Assembly: GCA_949292785.1 (NCBI GenBank) | Contig: CASFBK010000008.1 | Location: 1 to 64,000 of the forward strand | Length of the DNA: 64,000 nt | Direction of reading: 5' to 3' | Source of the DNA: an uncultured Eubacteriales bacterium | GTDB lineage: Bacteria > Bacillota > Clostridia > Lachnospirales > Lachnospiraceae | Part shown: positions 16,987 to 26,115 of the stretch, piece after piece | Layout: every line of letters begins with the position of its first letter | How positions within the stretch are numbered: the first letter of the stretch is position 1 | Position numbers and translations under genes: made by a program | The notes under the pieces: generated by a model | Seen by the model: only the letters and a program-made list of their open reading frames with translations | What the model was told of the DNA's origin: nothing | The model's database searches: none

Positions 16987-17941
16987 TGTCTTTATCTTCA
17001 AAATTAATTCTAACTCTTTCTATTACCAGTGGAGAATCCGTAACTTTTTTTCGTACAGCAAGCACATACTCGCCTATAATACCAAGTAAAAACATATTCA
17101 ATGAACCTACAAAAAAGATTCCAATCAGTATTGGGGCAATTCCCATGGGATACCCGGACCAGTTTAACAGCTTCTTTACAAAAAAGACCACCGCCGTAAT
17201 CGCAAATACTACGGAAAAAAATCCTCCCAAAATGGTTGCTCCCCGCAAAAGAACATCCGTATAGTCAATGAAGTTGGTAATTGCCAGATTCAGGAGCTTC
17301 CATACATTATAGTTACTTTTTCCACTTCTACGTTCCTGCTGTTCATATTCCACATAACAAATATTGTAACCATATTCCGCTACATTTCCCCTGATAGAAT
17401 AATTGGGATTCTTAAGCTCCCGAATAATATCCAGGAACTCCTTATCATACACGCCAAAATTACAAAATTGTTCAATAAAATCTACTTTTGACCATTTATG
17501 CATAATTTTGTAGTACCATGACCTGACGGCATACATAAGTTTCTTTTCCTTGCTGCTCTTTTTTATGGCTGCAACAATAAGATATCCTTCTTCCCATTTA
17601 TGTAACAGCTCCGGTATCATCTCTATGGGGTCTTGAAAGTCTGCGGACAAATAAATCGTACAATCCCCTTCCGACTGAAGCAGACCATGCAGCGCCGAAT
17701 TTCCTTTATAATTTTTTGCATTAAAAATCGCTCTGACAAAGGGATATTTACGGCATAATTCTAATATTTTTTGTTGTGTTGTATCCTGAGAACAGTTATC
17801 AATAAACTGTATGATATAGTCATAGTCTGGCAGCTTTTCTGCAAACTCCTTAATAATTGCCTCACATAGGGGAACTACGTTTCCTTCCTCATTATAACAT
17901 GGTATGCTGACACATACTTTCTTCCTCTTATCGTTCATCAT
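16976..17941 (-). CDS. GT2 polyprenyl-phosphate sugar synthase (DPM1/GtrB-like), copy A
   Basis: 321 residues. GT2 fold with VSIPCYNEEGNV at the N-terminus, the donor-binding acidic motif in LSADFQDP and YRMG-like IRGNVAEYGYN in the acceptor half; two membrane helices at about 235-260 and 272-297 are typical of GtrB-type enzymes. These attach a sugar from a nucleotide donor to undecaprenyl phosphate on the cytoplasmic face. It is related to the 319-residue GT2 near 25 kb (shared QERR.GKSNYN / QERKVGKSSYN). The start may be either of two adjacent ATGs; the second is better spaced from AAGGA. It overlaps both neighbours. Confidence 0.87.
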   Translation of the reverse strand: MMNDKRKKVCVSIPCYNEEGNVVPLCEAIIKEFAEKLPDYDYIIQFIDNCSQDTTQQKILELCRKYPFVRAIFNAKNYKGNSALHGLLQSEGDCTIYLSADFQDPIEMIPELLHKWEEGYLIVAAIKKSSKEKKLMYAVRSWYYKIMHKWSKVDFIEQFCNFGVYDKEFLDIIRELKNPNYSIRGNVAEYGYNICYVEYEQQERRSGKSNYNVWKLLNLAITNFIDYTDVLLRGATILGGFFSVVFAITAVVFFVKKLLNWSGYPMGIAPILIGIFFVGSLNMFLLGIIGEYVLAVRKKVTDSPLVIERVRINFEDKDNEK

Positions 17942-19241
17942 CTTTCCTTACATCACTTTCTTGAAGAATTTTTCTCTCACATAGAAAATATTCGTCCTGA
18001 CTCTTATTCAGCTTCGCAAATAATTCCTTTGCTGCCTGAGATGCCGAATTTCCTGTAACAAAAATAAACAGATGTTCATTCTCTTTGTTTTCCATGTTTT
18101 CTAATGGTTCCGGGACAAAACAGCCATCATCAAACTCAATCGGATTTCTGATAGACCAGTCAAATACCTTCACCAATTTGGTATTTGGATAATTTTCTGC
18201 GATGTATTCATTTAGTTTGACTGCTGTTTGTGTCGCTCCCCAAAATGCATAATTTATCGCAGTATCTTTTTTCCAGTTATTCTTCACATATTCAATAGCA
18301 TAAGAGCCGTAAAAAATATCATTAAAACGCTTAATGTTGATATTTTCTCTTTTTTCACTTAACGTACAGATTTTCTCATACTTATGATACGTCTCACGAA
18401 TTCTCTCTTCTGCAATCTCAAGCATCAGATTCTTTTCTTCCTTCGGTATGGTTACAACCGGCGGATTCCAGTCTATGTTTGCAAAATCCTTTGGTTCATA
18501 AATAGGAATGAACTTTTCCAGCCAGGAATACTTATAATAATTATTCTCTATAATCATAATAACAGGAATTCCTAATGCCAACGCAATCACTGCGGCATGA
18601 TACTTTGAGGTTACAATCAGCTTTGCTTCCTTCTTATATCTTTCAATGGTTTCCACACCATATTCATAAATATCTTTCCCTTTCAACAATTCCTCCGGCG
18701 TCATATAGAAATCATGTGAATAAAACTCATAATTTTCCAATAAGCTTTCCGGAATATAATCCTTTATTCCCGCCTGTGGGTCTACGAAAAACACCTTGTT
18801 CTGTGTCTCAAGATTCTGTTCTCTTTCCGGAAACGTAGCCACAAGGCACCCTTGTACATAGGCGTCAATTCCTTTCTCCAGCAGTCTCCTCATGGTTCGT
18901 TCATCTCTGCATCCCACAGGTGCAAAACGTCTTAACATATTGATATTCTTCTTGGAAATATCATGTTCTCCTCCCAATGCCAATCCCAAAAATACCGGCA
19001 ATATTCTTCTCGAATAATCCACATTGAGCGCATACACATTAATCGGCAGAACTACATATTCATCCTGATATACATCCAGTTCATATGGATAGCAGGTCAA
19101 CAAATCCTCTTTCTTTATCCCCATTCTCTCATAAATTCTCAAAATAGCCAGACATTCAAATATATCCCCCATAGACATTAAACGGTTATGATTCTCTTCC
19201 TTTTTAGAAAAACCTATATGTCCTAATATGCCGTATTTCAT
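17928..19241 (-). CDS. Polysaccharide pyruvyl transferase family protein with extra C-terminal domain
   Basis: 437 residues from the ATG of MKYGILGHIG, which has GAGG nine bases upstream; a GTG five codons earlier overlaps the previous gene and lacks a ribosome site. The first 290 residues match the WcaK/CsaB fold, with PVGCRDERTMRRLLEKG, VQGCLVATFP and VTSKYHAAVIALALGIPVI. Family members transfer pyruvate from phosphoenolpyruvate as a ketal onto sugars. Residues of about 310-437 form a second Rossmann-like domain (AINYAFWGATQTAVKLNEYI, HLFIFVTGNSASQAAKEL) of unknown role. A pyruvyl ketal on a surface polymer is a known anchor for SLH proteins, but no SLH protein is seen here. Confidence 0.78.
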   Translation of the reverse strand: MKYGILGHIGFSKKEENHNRLMSMGDIFECLAILRIYERMGIKKEDLLTCYPYELDVYQDEYVVLPINVYALNVDYSRRILPVFLGLALGGEHDISKKNINMLRRFAPVGCRDERTMRRLLEKGIDAYVQGCLVATFPEREQNLETQNKVFFVDPQAGIKDYIPESLLENYEFYSHDFYMTPEELLKGKDIYEYGVETIERYKKEAKLIVTSKYHAAVIALALGIPVIMIIENNYYKYSWLEKFIPIYEPKDFANIDWNPPVVTIPKEEKNLMLEIAEERIRETYHKYEKICTLSEKRENINIKRFNDIFYGSYAIEYVKNNWKKDTAINYAFWGATQTAVKLNEYIAENYPNTKLVKVFDWSIRNPIEFDDGCFVPEPLENMENKENEHLFIFVTGNSASQAAKELFAKLNKSQDEYFLCERKILQESDVRKDDER

Positions 19242-19242
19242 T

Positions 19243-22200
19243 TTACTGTACCTCACTTTTATTATTCTTTTCAGCTAAAATAGCATCACATTTTTCACAC
19301 ATTTCATTTACCTTAACATGCCGGAATATTTTCTGCTCTAATAACAATACTCTGACTCTGTCAATTAGGAATCCTACCGCATATACCCATATTACTACTG
19401 CAATAACAATGAGTACAAAAATTCCGCTTTCGTACCATTCTTCGGTCCGAATTATCTGTTTCCATAACACATATCTGAAAAAATTATGGTCATGAATCAG
19501 TAAAATTCCAAATGTTCCAGTTGCTAAATAATTTATCAATGGATATTTCTTCATTTTGATATTCTTAAAAAAGAAGAAAAATGCAAATCCACCGACTAAA
19601 TTTGTGATAGAAGATTCATCACACATCGTGCTCATGATATAACTTAAAACAGGATTTCCCGGATTCAGAATCCAGCAATATCGTATCATCCACAATCCAA
19701 TCCAGATTCCTATAAAAATAGTGAGCATTAATTTTTTATTATCACATATTTTCCAAGGCCACCGTTTTAAATTCAATGCAATTACATAACACAATATGAA
19801 CAGCAGCAATTCACTGCTAAGCGGCTGATAATAAGAGTTAAAGCAACCGATAATCTGAGACCCAACCTCAAAATATAATAGCAGCACTAACAGCCATCTT
19901 GCCTGCCGCTTCGTCACCTTGCCGGAAATATAAGTCAAAAACGGCAGCAATAAATAAAAAGCAAGGTAAGATGCTGCAAAGCCATGGGAATTTCCTGTAA
20001 TAGGTAAAAGTGTACTCAGCCAGTTTTTAAACGTAAATCCGGTTCCAAAACCATATGCTATTATAGCAAATGTTACAGAATAGAACAGTACCTGTAACCA
20101 TACTTTTAAAAATCGCTTCGTACGAAACTTCTGGTCTACCAAAAACCAACAACTCATTGCCAGAAAACTGTCAAAACACAATTTCCCCCCTGGAATCAAA
20201 AACAAAGAAAATATTCTATTCTGACTCATTCCCTGCATTTCAAATGCTCCACCATGCAGAACACAGTGATGCGCAACAATTAACAGCATACAGATGATAC
20301 GACACAACTCAATATTAGAATCTCTTACGATACTATTGTTTTGCCGCCCTCTTACTCTCCGTACTCCCCACAATAGTCCTGCCAATACAAGAATTGCCGT
20401 ACCACCTACCAACAGACATTCTTTCAATGTCATCTGAAAGTATTTGTTTTCTATCCGGATGGATTCTAAATGAAAGGCTTCTCCCTCTGACCATCCGATT
20501 GCCAAACGGAACTCCTTAACATTCTCTTCCTCCATATCATACCGCACCGTCAGATTCTCATTGTCAGGCCACTGTACCATGGAATTTTCCTCGTTAAATC
20601 CACTGCCATCAGAATCGTAAGATAACTGTACTCGCAATCCGCCATCGGAATTCGCCATATAATCAATCGAACTAAAACGAATCTCTACCTTTGATACAAC
20701 AGACAATGTATTCTGCCATGTCATACTCGGCTTATTCTTGCTTACCAAAAAACTTTGTCCGTCTATGGTGTATCCCTGGGTATCCATTTCAGAAAATTCT
20801 GTGATATTTTCTACCTCGCCTTTTATATAAGTAGAAGGACGTATTACACCTATCGTAACAGCTGATATGGATAACGCAACTACAATATAGCCGAAACCTT
20901 TTAATAAGCTTCCCATTGCTTTTTGTACTTTTGCATTATGTATCACCCTCAGTATTCCCTCGCCTGACTTTTTCAAAATGCGTTCCAGTTTTTCTATCAA
21001 GAAACCTGCTGTTTTCCACAGTATCAGCACCAGAATCAGCCCCGCCAGGGATAACATCCCTCCTATTTTAAGTGCTTTTGGCTCATATCGCAGTTCCACT
21101 TCATGCTCCCCTTCGCCTATCCGGACGCCCAGCAGGGACACATTTACTTTCTCTGTAGCAACTTCTTTTCCATCTACATAAGCATGCCAGTCTTCATCAT
21201 ACGGCATAGATAAGGACAGATATTCTGCTCCCTCCTGCACCTCTATACGAAATGACACTTTATCTTCAAAAAAGCTGATTAACTCAAATTTCTCCTGCTT
21301 TTCCTTTGCCAGCTCTGTCAGCCTTTTCTCACTCTTGGCCAAAGAACTTCCCGTTGTATCTATCCCATCTACAATGGTATATTCCAATAATGCATAAGCT
21401 TTCTCCTCATCGGACAGCTTCCGAAATTCTTCTAAAGACATAAGTTTCTCGTTGACAAATGCCAGCGGATAGTAATTCTTATTTTCATATACGCTGATAC
21501 CATTACGGCTGTTTAAATAAGTAAAATATTCCGGAAGCTCACTATCTGTCTGGTCTGTTATAAAATATTTTACTCCCAGATAGCTCTGAAGATAATATCT
21601 GTCTCCTACACCATCGATATAATTTAAGTTGCTTCCAATTACCTCTTCTGGTTCAATTCCGTTTTCCAGGTAATACGGGATAGATATCGGGCAGGCTACA
21701 AAAACGCCTAACTCCTGCAAAAAAGCTGTATAATTGGCATTATTTACAGAATTATAACTTTTTAATCCGTAATATTGTTGTACCATAGCATCGTTTTCGG
21801 AAGGAATTTCATTTACATCTACTACGGAATCAAAGGTTTTGTTGATTCGATAAAAAGAATCATCCTCTGCCTGAATCTCCTTTATCAGTTCTGCACTGGT
21901 ATCCTCATAGCTCGTTTTTTCAGCTTCGCTGTAATCACTTACCGATTGTTCTATTCCATACCAGTGATAATAGTTAATGCCTTCATCTATCAATATAATT
22001 CCTGCAACAAGAATGCAAATTGCCCATTTTCTCATACCAGCCCTACTATTTTCCCGTTGCAGTATATAAATCACACACATTAAAGCATAAAGTCCCAGCA
22101 ACGCAACAAAAAACTTTCTTGCCTGGTACAAATAAACGGTAAACTGCGCACCAAACTCGTTTCCTCCTGCAGACAAAGCCATCATTCCAAGTATCATAAT

Positions 22201-23409
22201 CAATCCACTTGCAATGATTCCCCAAAACAGACTTTTCCCGTGAATTCCTTTGTTCCTGATAACAGAGTCAATGGATAGACCAATCAACACACATTCCAAT
22301 ATGGTTACTATAAACATCCATCTGGCACTAACCGTAGCAAATGCATTCAACACAAAAGAAAATACAGGGAATAATATCATAATTGAAATTAACACTGTAA
22401 CTAAAATAAGATTTTTTCTATTCTTTTTCTCATAATGCCAGTACTGCATTGCCAATATTATAAGAAAAGAACTGGTGTAGCATGATACCTGAAAATAATC
22501 CATTATTCCAAAATAAGTATAACCTATGTATTCTCCGGTCAAAGGATTATTTAGTATATCTCCACACAAAGCTCTTATTATGGCGGTTACCCACACTTTT
22601 ATCTGGGGAATCCAAAGCGACAAACCAGTCTGTACGTCCTTTGCTCCCGCTACTCTTGCACTGGCCAATGTTAATTGAATCTGCGGAAGCAACGCCACCG
22701 AAGATAACAATATAACAACAACTGCCACACCCAGCAATACGAATAATTTAGGAATAGGATTGATTCTTCGCTGATATAACCTCACGCAAACGTATAACGC
22801 TGTCAACAGCCCTAAAACAAAAAAGAAATAATAAGAATAAATACAAGTTAAAAACAAGCCCAGCAATAATGTACGCAATTTTCCTGTATCCAGCCATTTT
22901 TCTACACCAAGAAAAACAATAGGCGCATATACCAGTATGGTTCCTAACGCAAAATTACTTCCCATAATCAGAGAATATCCGCTAAATGCATACAATAGCG
23001 CTGCAATCAAACTTGCCTTTCTATCTAATTTGAAATAATCCAGATACGAAAAAAAGGCTGCACCTTCACAAACCAGTTTTGCAACAAACAGCCATATCAT
23101 CATATGAGGAATATAATCTCGACCAAAGATAAATAATATATAGGTAAATGGGTCAAAATATACATCCGCATGGGTAAACATACTGGTTCCAATTCCCATC
23201 TGCCAGGACCAGAAAAATCCGCCCTCTGTAATTGCATCATACATATGATAATAAGTTGGCAGATTAGCCCTCAACAAATCCGATAATACACCTTTAGACA
23301 TAAAATAATATCCATCCAAAATATACTGACGGAGGATAACCACCGCCAGTACCAAAATTCCGGCTATTATTGCAATATACCATCTACCTGTTTTTAACTT
23401 TGCTCTCAT
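19243..23409 (-). CDS. YfhO-type GT-C membrane protein fused to an AT3 acyltransferase
   Basis: 1388 residues, far longer than YfhO proteins (about 850) because an acyltransferase is attached. Residues 1-1015 have a YfhO-like layout: a first helix, an outer loop with VLSD44LLRANLP, about twelve further helices, a large extracytoplasmic domain (about 470-800), a helix near 805-825 and another outer beta domain. Residues of about 1031-1370 form an AT3 (OafA-like) domain of about ten helices with the family Arg1037 (ELCRIICMLL) and His1047/His1048 (VAHHC). YfhO of Bacillus glycosylates teichoic acids from a lipid-phosphate sugar; AT3 domains move acetyl groups onto glycans. The fusion suggests a sugar added and acetylated by one machine (inference). 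AGGAG precedes the ATG. Confidence 0.8.
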   Translation of the reverse strand: MRAKLKTGRWYIAIIAGILVLAVVILRQYILDGYYFMSKGVLSDLLRANLPTYYHMYDAITEGGFFWSWQMGIGTSMFTHADVYFDPFTYILFIFGRDYIPHMMIWLFVAKLVCEGAAFFSYLDYFKLDRKASLIAALLYAFSGYSLIMGSNFALGTILVYAPIVFLGVEKWLDTGKLRTLLLGLFLTCIYSYYFFFVLGLLTALYVCVRLYQRRINPIPKLFVLLGVAVVVILLSSVALLPQIQLTLASARVAGAKDVQTGLSLWIPQIKVWVTAIIRALCGDILNNPLTGEYIGYTYFGIMDYFQVSCYTSSFLIILAMQYWHYEKKNRKNLILVTVLISIMILFPVFSFVLNAFATVSARWMFIVTILECVLIGLSIDSVIRNKGIHGKSLFWGIIASGLIMILGMMALSAGGNEFGAQFTVYLYQARKFFVALLGLYALMCVIYILQRENSRAGMRKWAICILVAGIILIDEGINYYHWYGIEQSVSDYSEAEKTSYEDTSAELIKEIQAEDDSFYRINKTFDSVVDVNEIPSENDAMVQQYYGLKSYNSVNNANYTAFLQELGVFVACPISIPYYLENGIEPEEVIGSNLNYIDGVGDRYYLQSYLGVKYFITDQTDSELPEYFTYLNSRNGISVYENKNYYPLAFVNEKLMSLEEFRKLSDEEKAYALLEYTIVDGIDTTGSSLAKSEKRLTELAKEKQEKFELISFFEDKVSFRIEVQEGAEYLSLSMPYDEDWHAYVDGKEVATEKVNVSLLGVRIGEGEHEVELRYEPKALKIGGMLSLAGLILVLILWKTAGFLIEKLERILKKSGEGILRVIHNAKVQKAMGSLLKGFGYIVVALSISAVTIGVIRPSTYIKGEVENITEFSEMDTQGYTIDGQSFLVSKNKPSMTWQNTLSVVSKVEIRFSSIDYMANSDGGLRVQLSYDSDGSGFNEENSMVQWPDNENLTVRYDMEEENVKEFRLAIGWSEGEAFHLESIRIENKYFQMTLKECLLVGGTAILVLAGLLWGVRRVRGRQNNSIVRDSNIELCRIICMLLIVAHHCVLHGGAFEMQGMSQNRIFSLFLIPGGKLCFDSFLAMSCWFLVDQKFRTKRFLKVWLQVLFYSVTFAIIAYGFGTGFTFKNWLSTLLPITGNSHGFAASYLAFYLLLPFLTYISGKVTKRQARWLLVLLLYFEVGSQIIGCFNSYYQPLSSELLLFILCYVIALNLKRWPWKICDNKKLMLTIFIGIWIGLWMIRYCWILNPGNPVLSYIMSTMCDESSITNLVGGFAFFFFFKNIKMKKYPLINYLATGTFGILLIHDHNFFRYVLWKQIIRTEEWYESGIFVLIVIAVVIWVYAVGFLIDRVRVLLLEQKIFRHVKVNEMCEKCDAILAEKNNKSEVQ

Positions 23410-23430
23410 CTTTTCTCCTACTATCTTAAG

Positions 23431-24489
23431 TTATCTTAACTTGTTAAACACGTATTCAACAGCCTTTTCAATCTCATCTCTTTTCACATCATGAACGATA
23501 TTAAGTTTCATATCATCTTTCATAAGAACTGCTGTCAATTCTTTTCCAACCTGTTTTTTATCTTTGTGAATTGCACTGATAACTTCATCCATATCCACCT
23601 CAATGTGCTTTGCATCGATATGGATAATCTTCCATAATATATTCTCTACACGAAGTACTTTATCCTCTGACAGCCATCCTCGCGAAAGGGAAATGCGGTT
23701 TGCCACAATCGTTCCCATGGCAACTGCGGTACCATGAGGAATGGCATAATTACTCATAGTCTCAAAAGCATGTCCAAAGGTATGTGCAAAATTCAAATGG
23801 ATACGCACACCTCTATCAAATTCATCCTCTTCAATAAAATCCTTTTTAAACGCCAAAGAACTCTCTACAAACTCTTCTAACTTACTATCTTCCCGTCTTA
23901 ATAATGCATCAATGTTCTGTTCCATTTTAATTATTCCGGCTTCTCCAAACATCACATTGAACTTTACTACCTCTCCTAATCCACTCTGGAAATCCTTTTC
24001 GGACAGTGTTTTAAAGAATGGAGTACAGATAATAATTTCATCCGGAGGATAAAAGGTTCCTAATAAGTTCTTAAACTTCTTATAGTTCAAGGAAGTCTTT
24101 CCCCCAATACAACTATCGCAGGCAGCCAAAAGAGTGGTAGGGAAGAATGTCCAATGAATCCCCCGATACAGTATATTTGCCACAAATCCTGTTACATCCT
24201 GCACGATTCCTCCACCAAGAGAAATTAATTGTGCATTTCTCTTAGCCGGAATATTTGTCATAATCTCACATATTTCCAACGCGGTCTCGATTTTCTTATT
24301 CTCTTCTACCGCCTCTAAAATATACATCTGCTCCTCTGGGATTGCTGAGAACAATTCTTTCCCATATAATTCATACAGATTTTTATCTATTACCACAAAT
24401 GTATTTTTGTCTATATTCAGGCACTTTACTTTTTCAAAATTACTATAAATGTCAACTTTATAATCTTTTGTACTGGACTTAATTATCAT
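23431..24489 (-). CDS. 3-dehydroquinate-synthase-like sugar phosphate cyclase (AroB superfamily)
   Basis: 352 residues from MIIKSSTK; the ATG overlaps the upstream TGA in an ATGA junction. Visible motifs are GGG92-94 with DVTGF, PTTLLAACD125-SCIGGK131, K140-N141-LLG, LGE173-VVK176, R229-IHLNFAH236-TFGH240 and H252-GTAVAMG. Spacing matches the DHQ synthase metal ligands (Glu173, His236, His252) and most substrate-binding residues of the Aspergillus enzyme; the position of its Glu260 is Asp225. The reaction class is NAD-dependent oxidation, phosphate elimination and cyclisation of a seven-carbon keto-acid phosphate. Other shikimate genes are absent nearby and it is coupled to a short-chain dehydrogenase inside the CDP-sugar block, so a role in making an unusual carbocyclic or rearranged sugar is suspected; a displaced true aroB cannot be excluded. 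Confidence 0.8.
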   Translation of the reverse strand: MIIKSSTKDYKVDIYSNFEKVKCLNIDKNTFVVIDKNLYELYGKELFSAIPEEQMYILEAVEENKKIETALEICEIMTNIPAKRNAQLISLGGGIVQDVTGFVANILYRGIHWTFFPTTLLAACDSCIGGKTSLNYKKFKNLLGTFYPPDEIIICTPFFKTLSEKDFQSGLGEVVKFNVMFGEAGIIKMEQNIDALLRREDSKLEEFVESSLAFKKDFIEEDEFDRGVRIHLNFAHTFGHAFETMSNYAIPHGTAVAMGTIVANRISLSRGWLSEDKVLRVENILWKIIHIDAKHIEVDMDEVISAIHKDKKQVGKELTAVLMKDDMKLNIVHDVKRDEIEKAVEYVFNKLR

Positions 24490-25151
24490 TTCTCCGCAAA
24501 ACCTCCATCTACTGTTATTTTCTGTCCCGTTAAATAGGTATTTTGTTCGCTGCACAGAAAATAAACTACTTCTGCGATTTCCTTTGGCTCTGCCATTCTT
24601 CCCATGGGAATATCCTTTGAAATAGCTTCAATCTCTTCCTGTGTATTATTTTTTCTGGTCAGCTCTGTCAAGGTAAATCCGGGACACACGGTATTTACCA
24701 AAATATTATCTGCTGCAAGCTCTACTGCAAGTGTATTGGTTACTCCGTGGATACCATTTTTAGTTGCACTGTATACACAGCGTCCCCCTTTTGATACCAC
24801 TGCCCAGATAGAACCGATATTTACAATTCTTCCGTAGTGGTTCTTTTTCATCATACCTGTAAATCCACGCAGTATCTTTATGGGTGCCACAAGATTTGTC
24901 GCCATCATACGCTCCAGCTCATCATCCGTTATCTCTTCTATGGCATGTATATCATTAATGCCTGCATTATTAACAATAACGTCAAAGTATACCTCTTTAT
25001 TCTTGTTAATATATGCTTCTATTGATTCTGCACTTGTCAAATCAAGCTCTTGTCTACTTGGTGTAATCACCTCATAGCCACACGCCTGAAACTTCTCTGA
25101 AATTGCCTTGCCAATTCCTCTGGAACCACCAGTTATCAATGCTCTTCTCAT
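24486..25151 (-). CDS. Short-chain dehydrogenase/reductase
   Basis: 221 residues from MRRALITGG, with AGAGGTGAC properly spaced; a longer in-frame start lacks a site. Classical SDR features: nucleotide-binding ITGGSRGIG, VNNAG at about 77-81, catalytic Ser in IVNIGSIW, Tyr-x-x-x-Lys in CVYSATKNG, and a C-terminal LTGQKITVDGGF as in FabG-type enzymes. It would reduce or oxidise a carbonyl with NAD(P)H. Its translation is coupled to the AroB-like gene and it lies four bases after a GT2 gene, so it probably acts on the sugar made by this block rather than in fatty acid synthesis. Confidence 0.87.
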   Translation of the reverse strand: MRRALITGGSRGIGKAISEKFQACGYEVITPSRQELDLTSAESIEAYINKNKEVYFDVIVNNAGINDIHAIEEITDDELERMMATNLVAPIKILRGFTGMMKKNHYGRIVNIGSIWAVVSKGGRCVYSATKNGIHGVTNTLAVELAADNILVNTVCPGFTLTELTRKNNTQEEIEAISKDIPMGRMAEPKEIAEVVYFLCSEQNTYLTGQKITVDGGFAEK

Positions 25152-25155
25152 ATTG

Positions 25156-26115
25156 TCACCTCTCTGCAGCTTCTTCTTCCTCTGTATCAAAGTTAATTCG
25201 CTCTTCTTCCACTACCATAGGCCGCTTTGTTACTTTTGTCAAAATAGCGCCTATATATTCTCCAATGACACCCAAAAAGGCAAGCTGAACAGAACCAAGT
25301 AAGAACATTCCAATCAAAATTGGTGCTGTTCCCATATTAAATTTATACCAATTCAGCAGCTTCATTACCAGATATACGATTGCTATGGCAAAGCTGAAAG
25401 CAGACATAATAAATCCGCACATAGTTACAATACGCAAAGGTTTTCTGGATACATGGGTCATTCCGGTAATTGCAAAATCAAAATATTTGCTGAAATTGTA
25501 ACTGGACTTTCCTACTTTCCGCTCCTGCTGCGTATATTCCACCAAACACCACTTATACCCTAACTGTGTCACCAGTCCGCGAATATATGGATCCGGGTCG
25601 TCCATCCATTTAATCATATCCAGCACTTCCCGGTCAAACAATCCATATCCCGTTACGTTCTTCAAGTGTTCTGTCTCTGACAAGGCATTCATGATTCCAT
25701 AATACAACTTCCGAATCTGAAACATAATGGGATTTTCTTTGCTCTTGGTCTTCTGGCCCATTACTACCTTATATCCTTCTTCCCACTTTTCTAAGAAGGT
25801 TGGTATCATTTCCGGCGGATCCTGCAGGTCACATACAATACAAATCACTGCTTCTCCTGTTCCCTGCAACATTCCATAGGAGCCAGAACGATTCGGTCCA
25901 AAATTTCTTGCATTCAGTATCACTTTTACATTCTTGTCTTTATGTGCCAAAGCGCGGAGAATTTCTCGCGAATGGTCTGTGGAATAATTATCAATAAATA
26001 TATGCTCATATGTGTATTGTGGCAGCTTATCAAACTGTTCCTTTACAGCCTGATAAATATTCATGATATTTCCCTCTTCGTTGTAACAAGGAGTCATTAC
26101 CGATATATGCCTCAT
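25156..26115 (-). CDS. GT2 polyprenyl-phosphate sugar synthase (DPM1/GtrB-like), copy B
   Basis: 319 residues: GT2 N-terminus with SVMTPCYNEEGNI, donor-binding motif in CIVCDLQDP, and two membrane helices near 235-260 and 270-292. It pairs naturally with the GtrA protein encoded three genes upstream: GtrB makes the undecaprenyl-phosphate sugar and GtrA is thought to help flip it. The ATG overlaps the preceding stop as ATGA. Because it is embedded in the CDP-sugar block, it is the best candidate to load that unusual sugar onto the lipid carrier (inference). Confidence 0.88.
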   Translation of the reverse strand: MRHISVMTPCYNEEGNIMNIYQAVKEQFDKLPQYTYEHIFIDNYSTDHSREILRALAHKDKNVKVILNARNFGPNRSGSYGMLQGTGEAVICIVCDLQDPPEMIPTFLEKWEEGYKVVMGQKTKSKENPIMFQIRKLYYGIMNALSETEHLKNVTGYGLFDREVLDMIKWMDDPDPYIRGLVTQLGYKWCLVEYTQQERKVGKSSYNFSKYFDFAITGMTHVSRKPLRIVTMCGFIMSAFSFAIAIVYLVMKLLNWYKFNMGTAPILIGMFLLGSVQLAFLGVIGEYIGAILTKVTKRPMVVEEERINFDTEEEEAAER

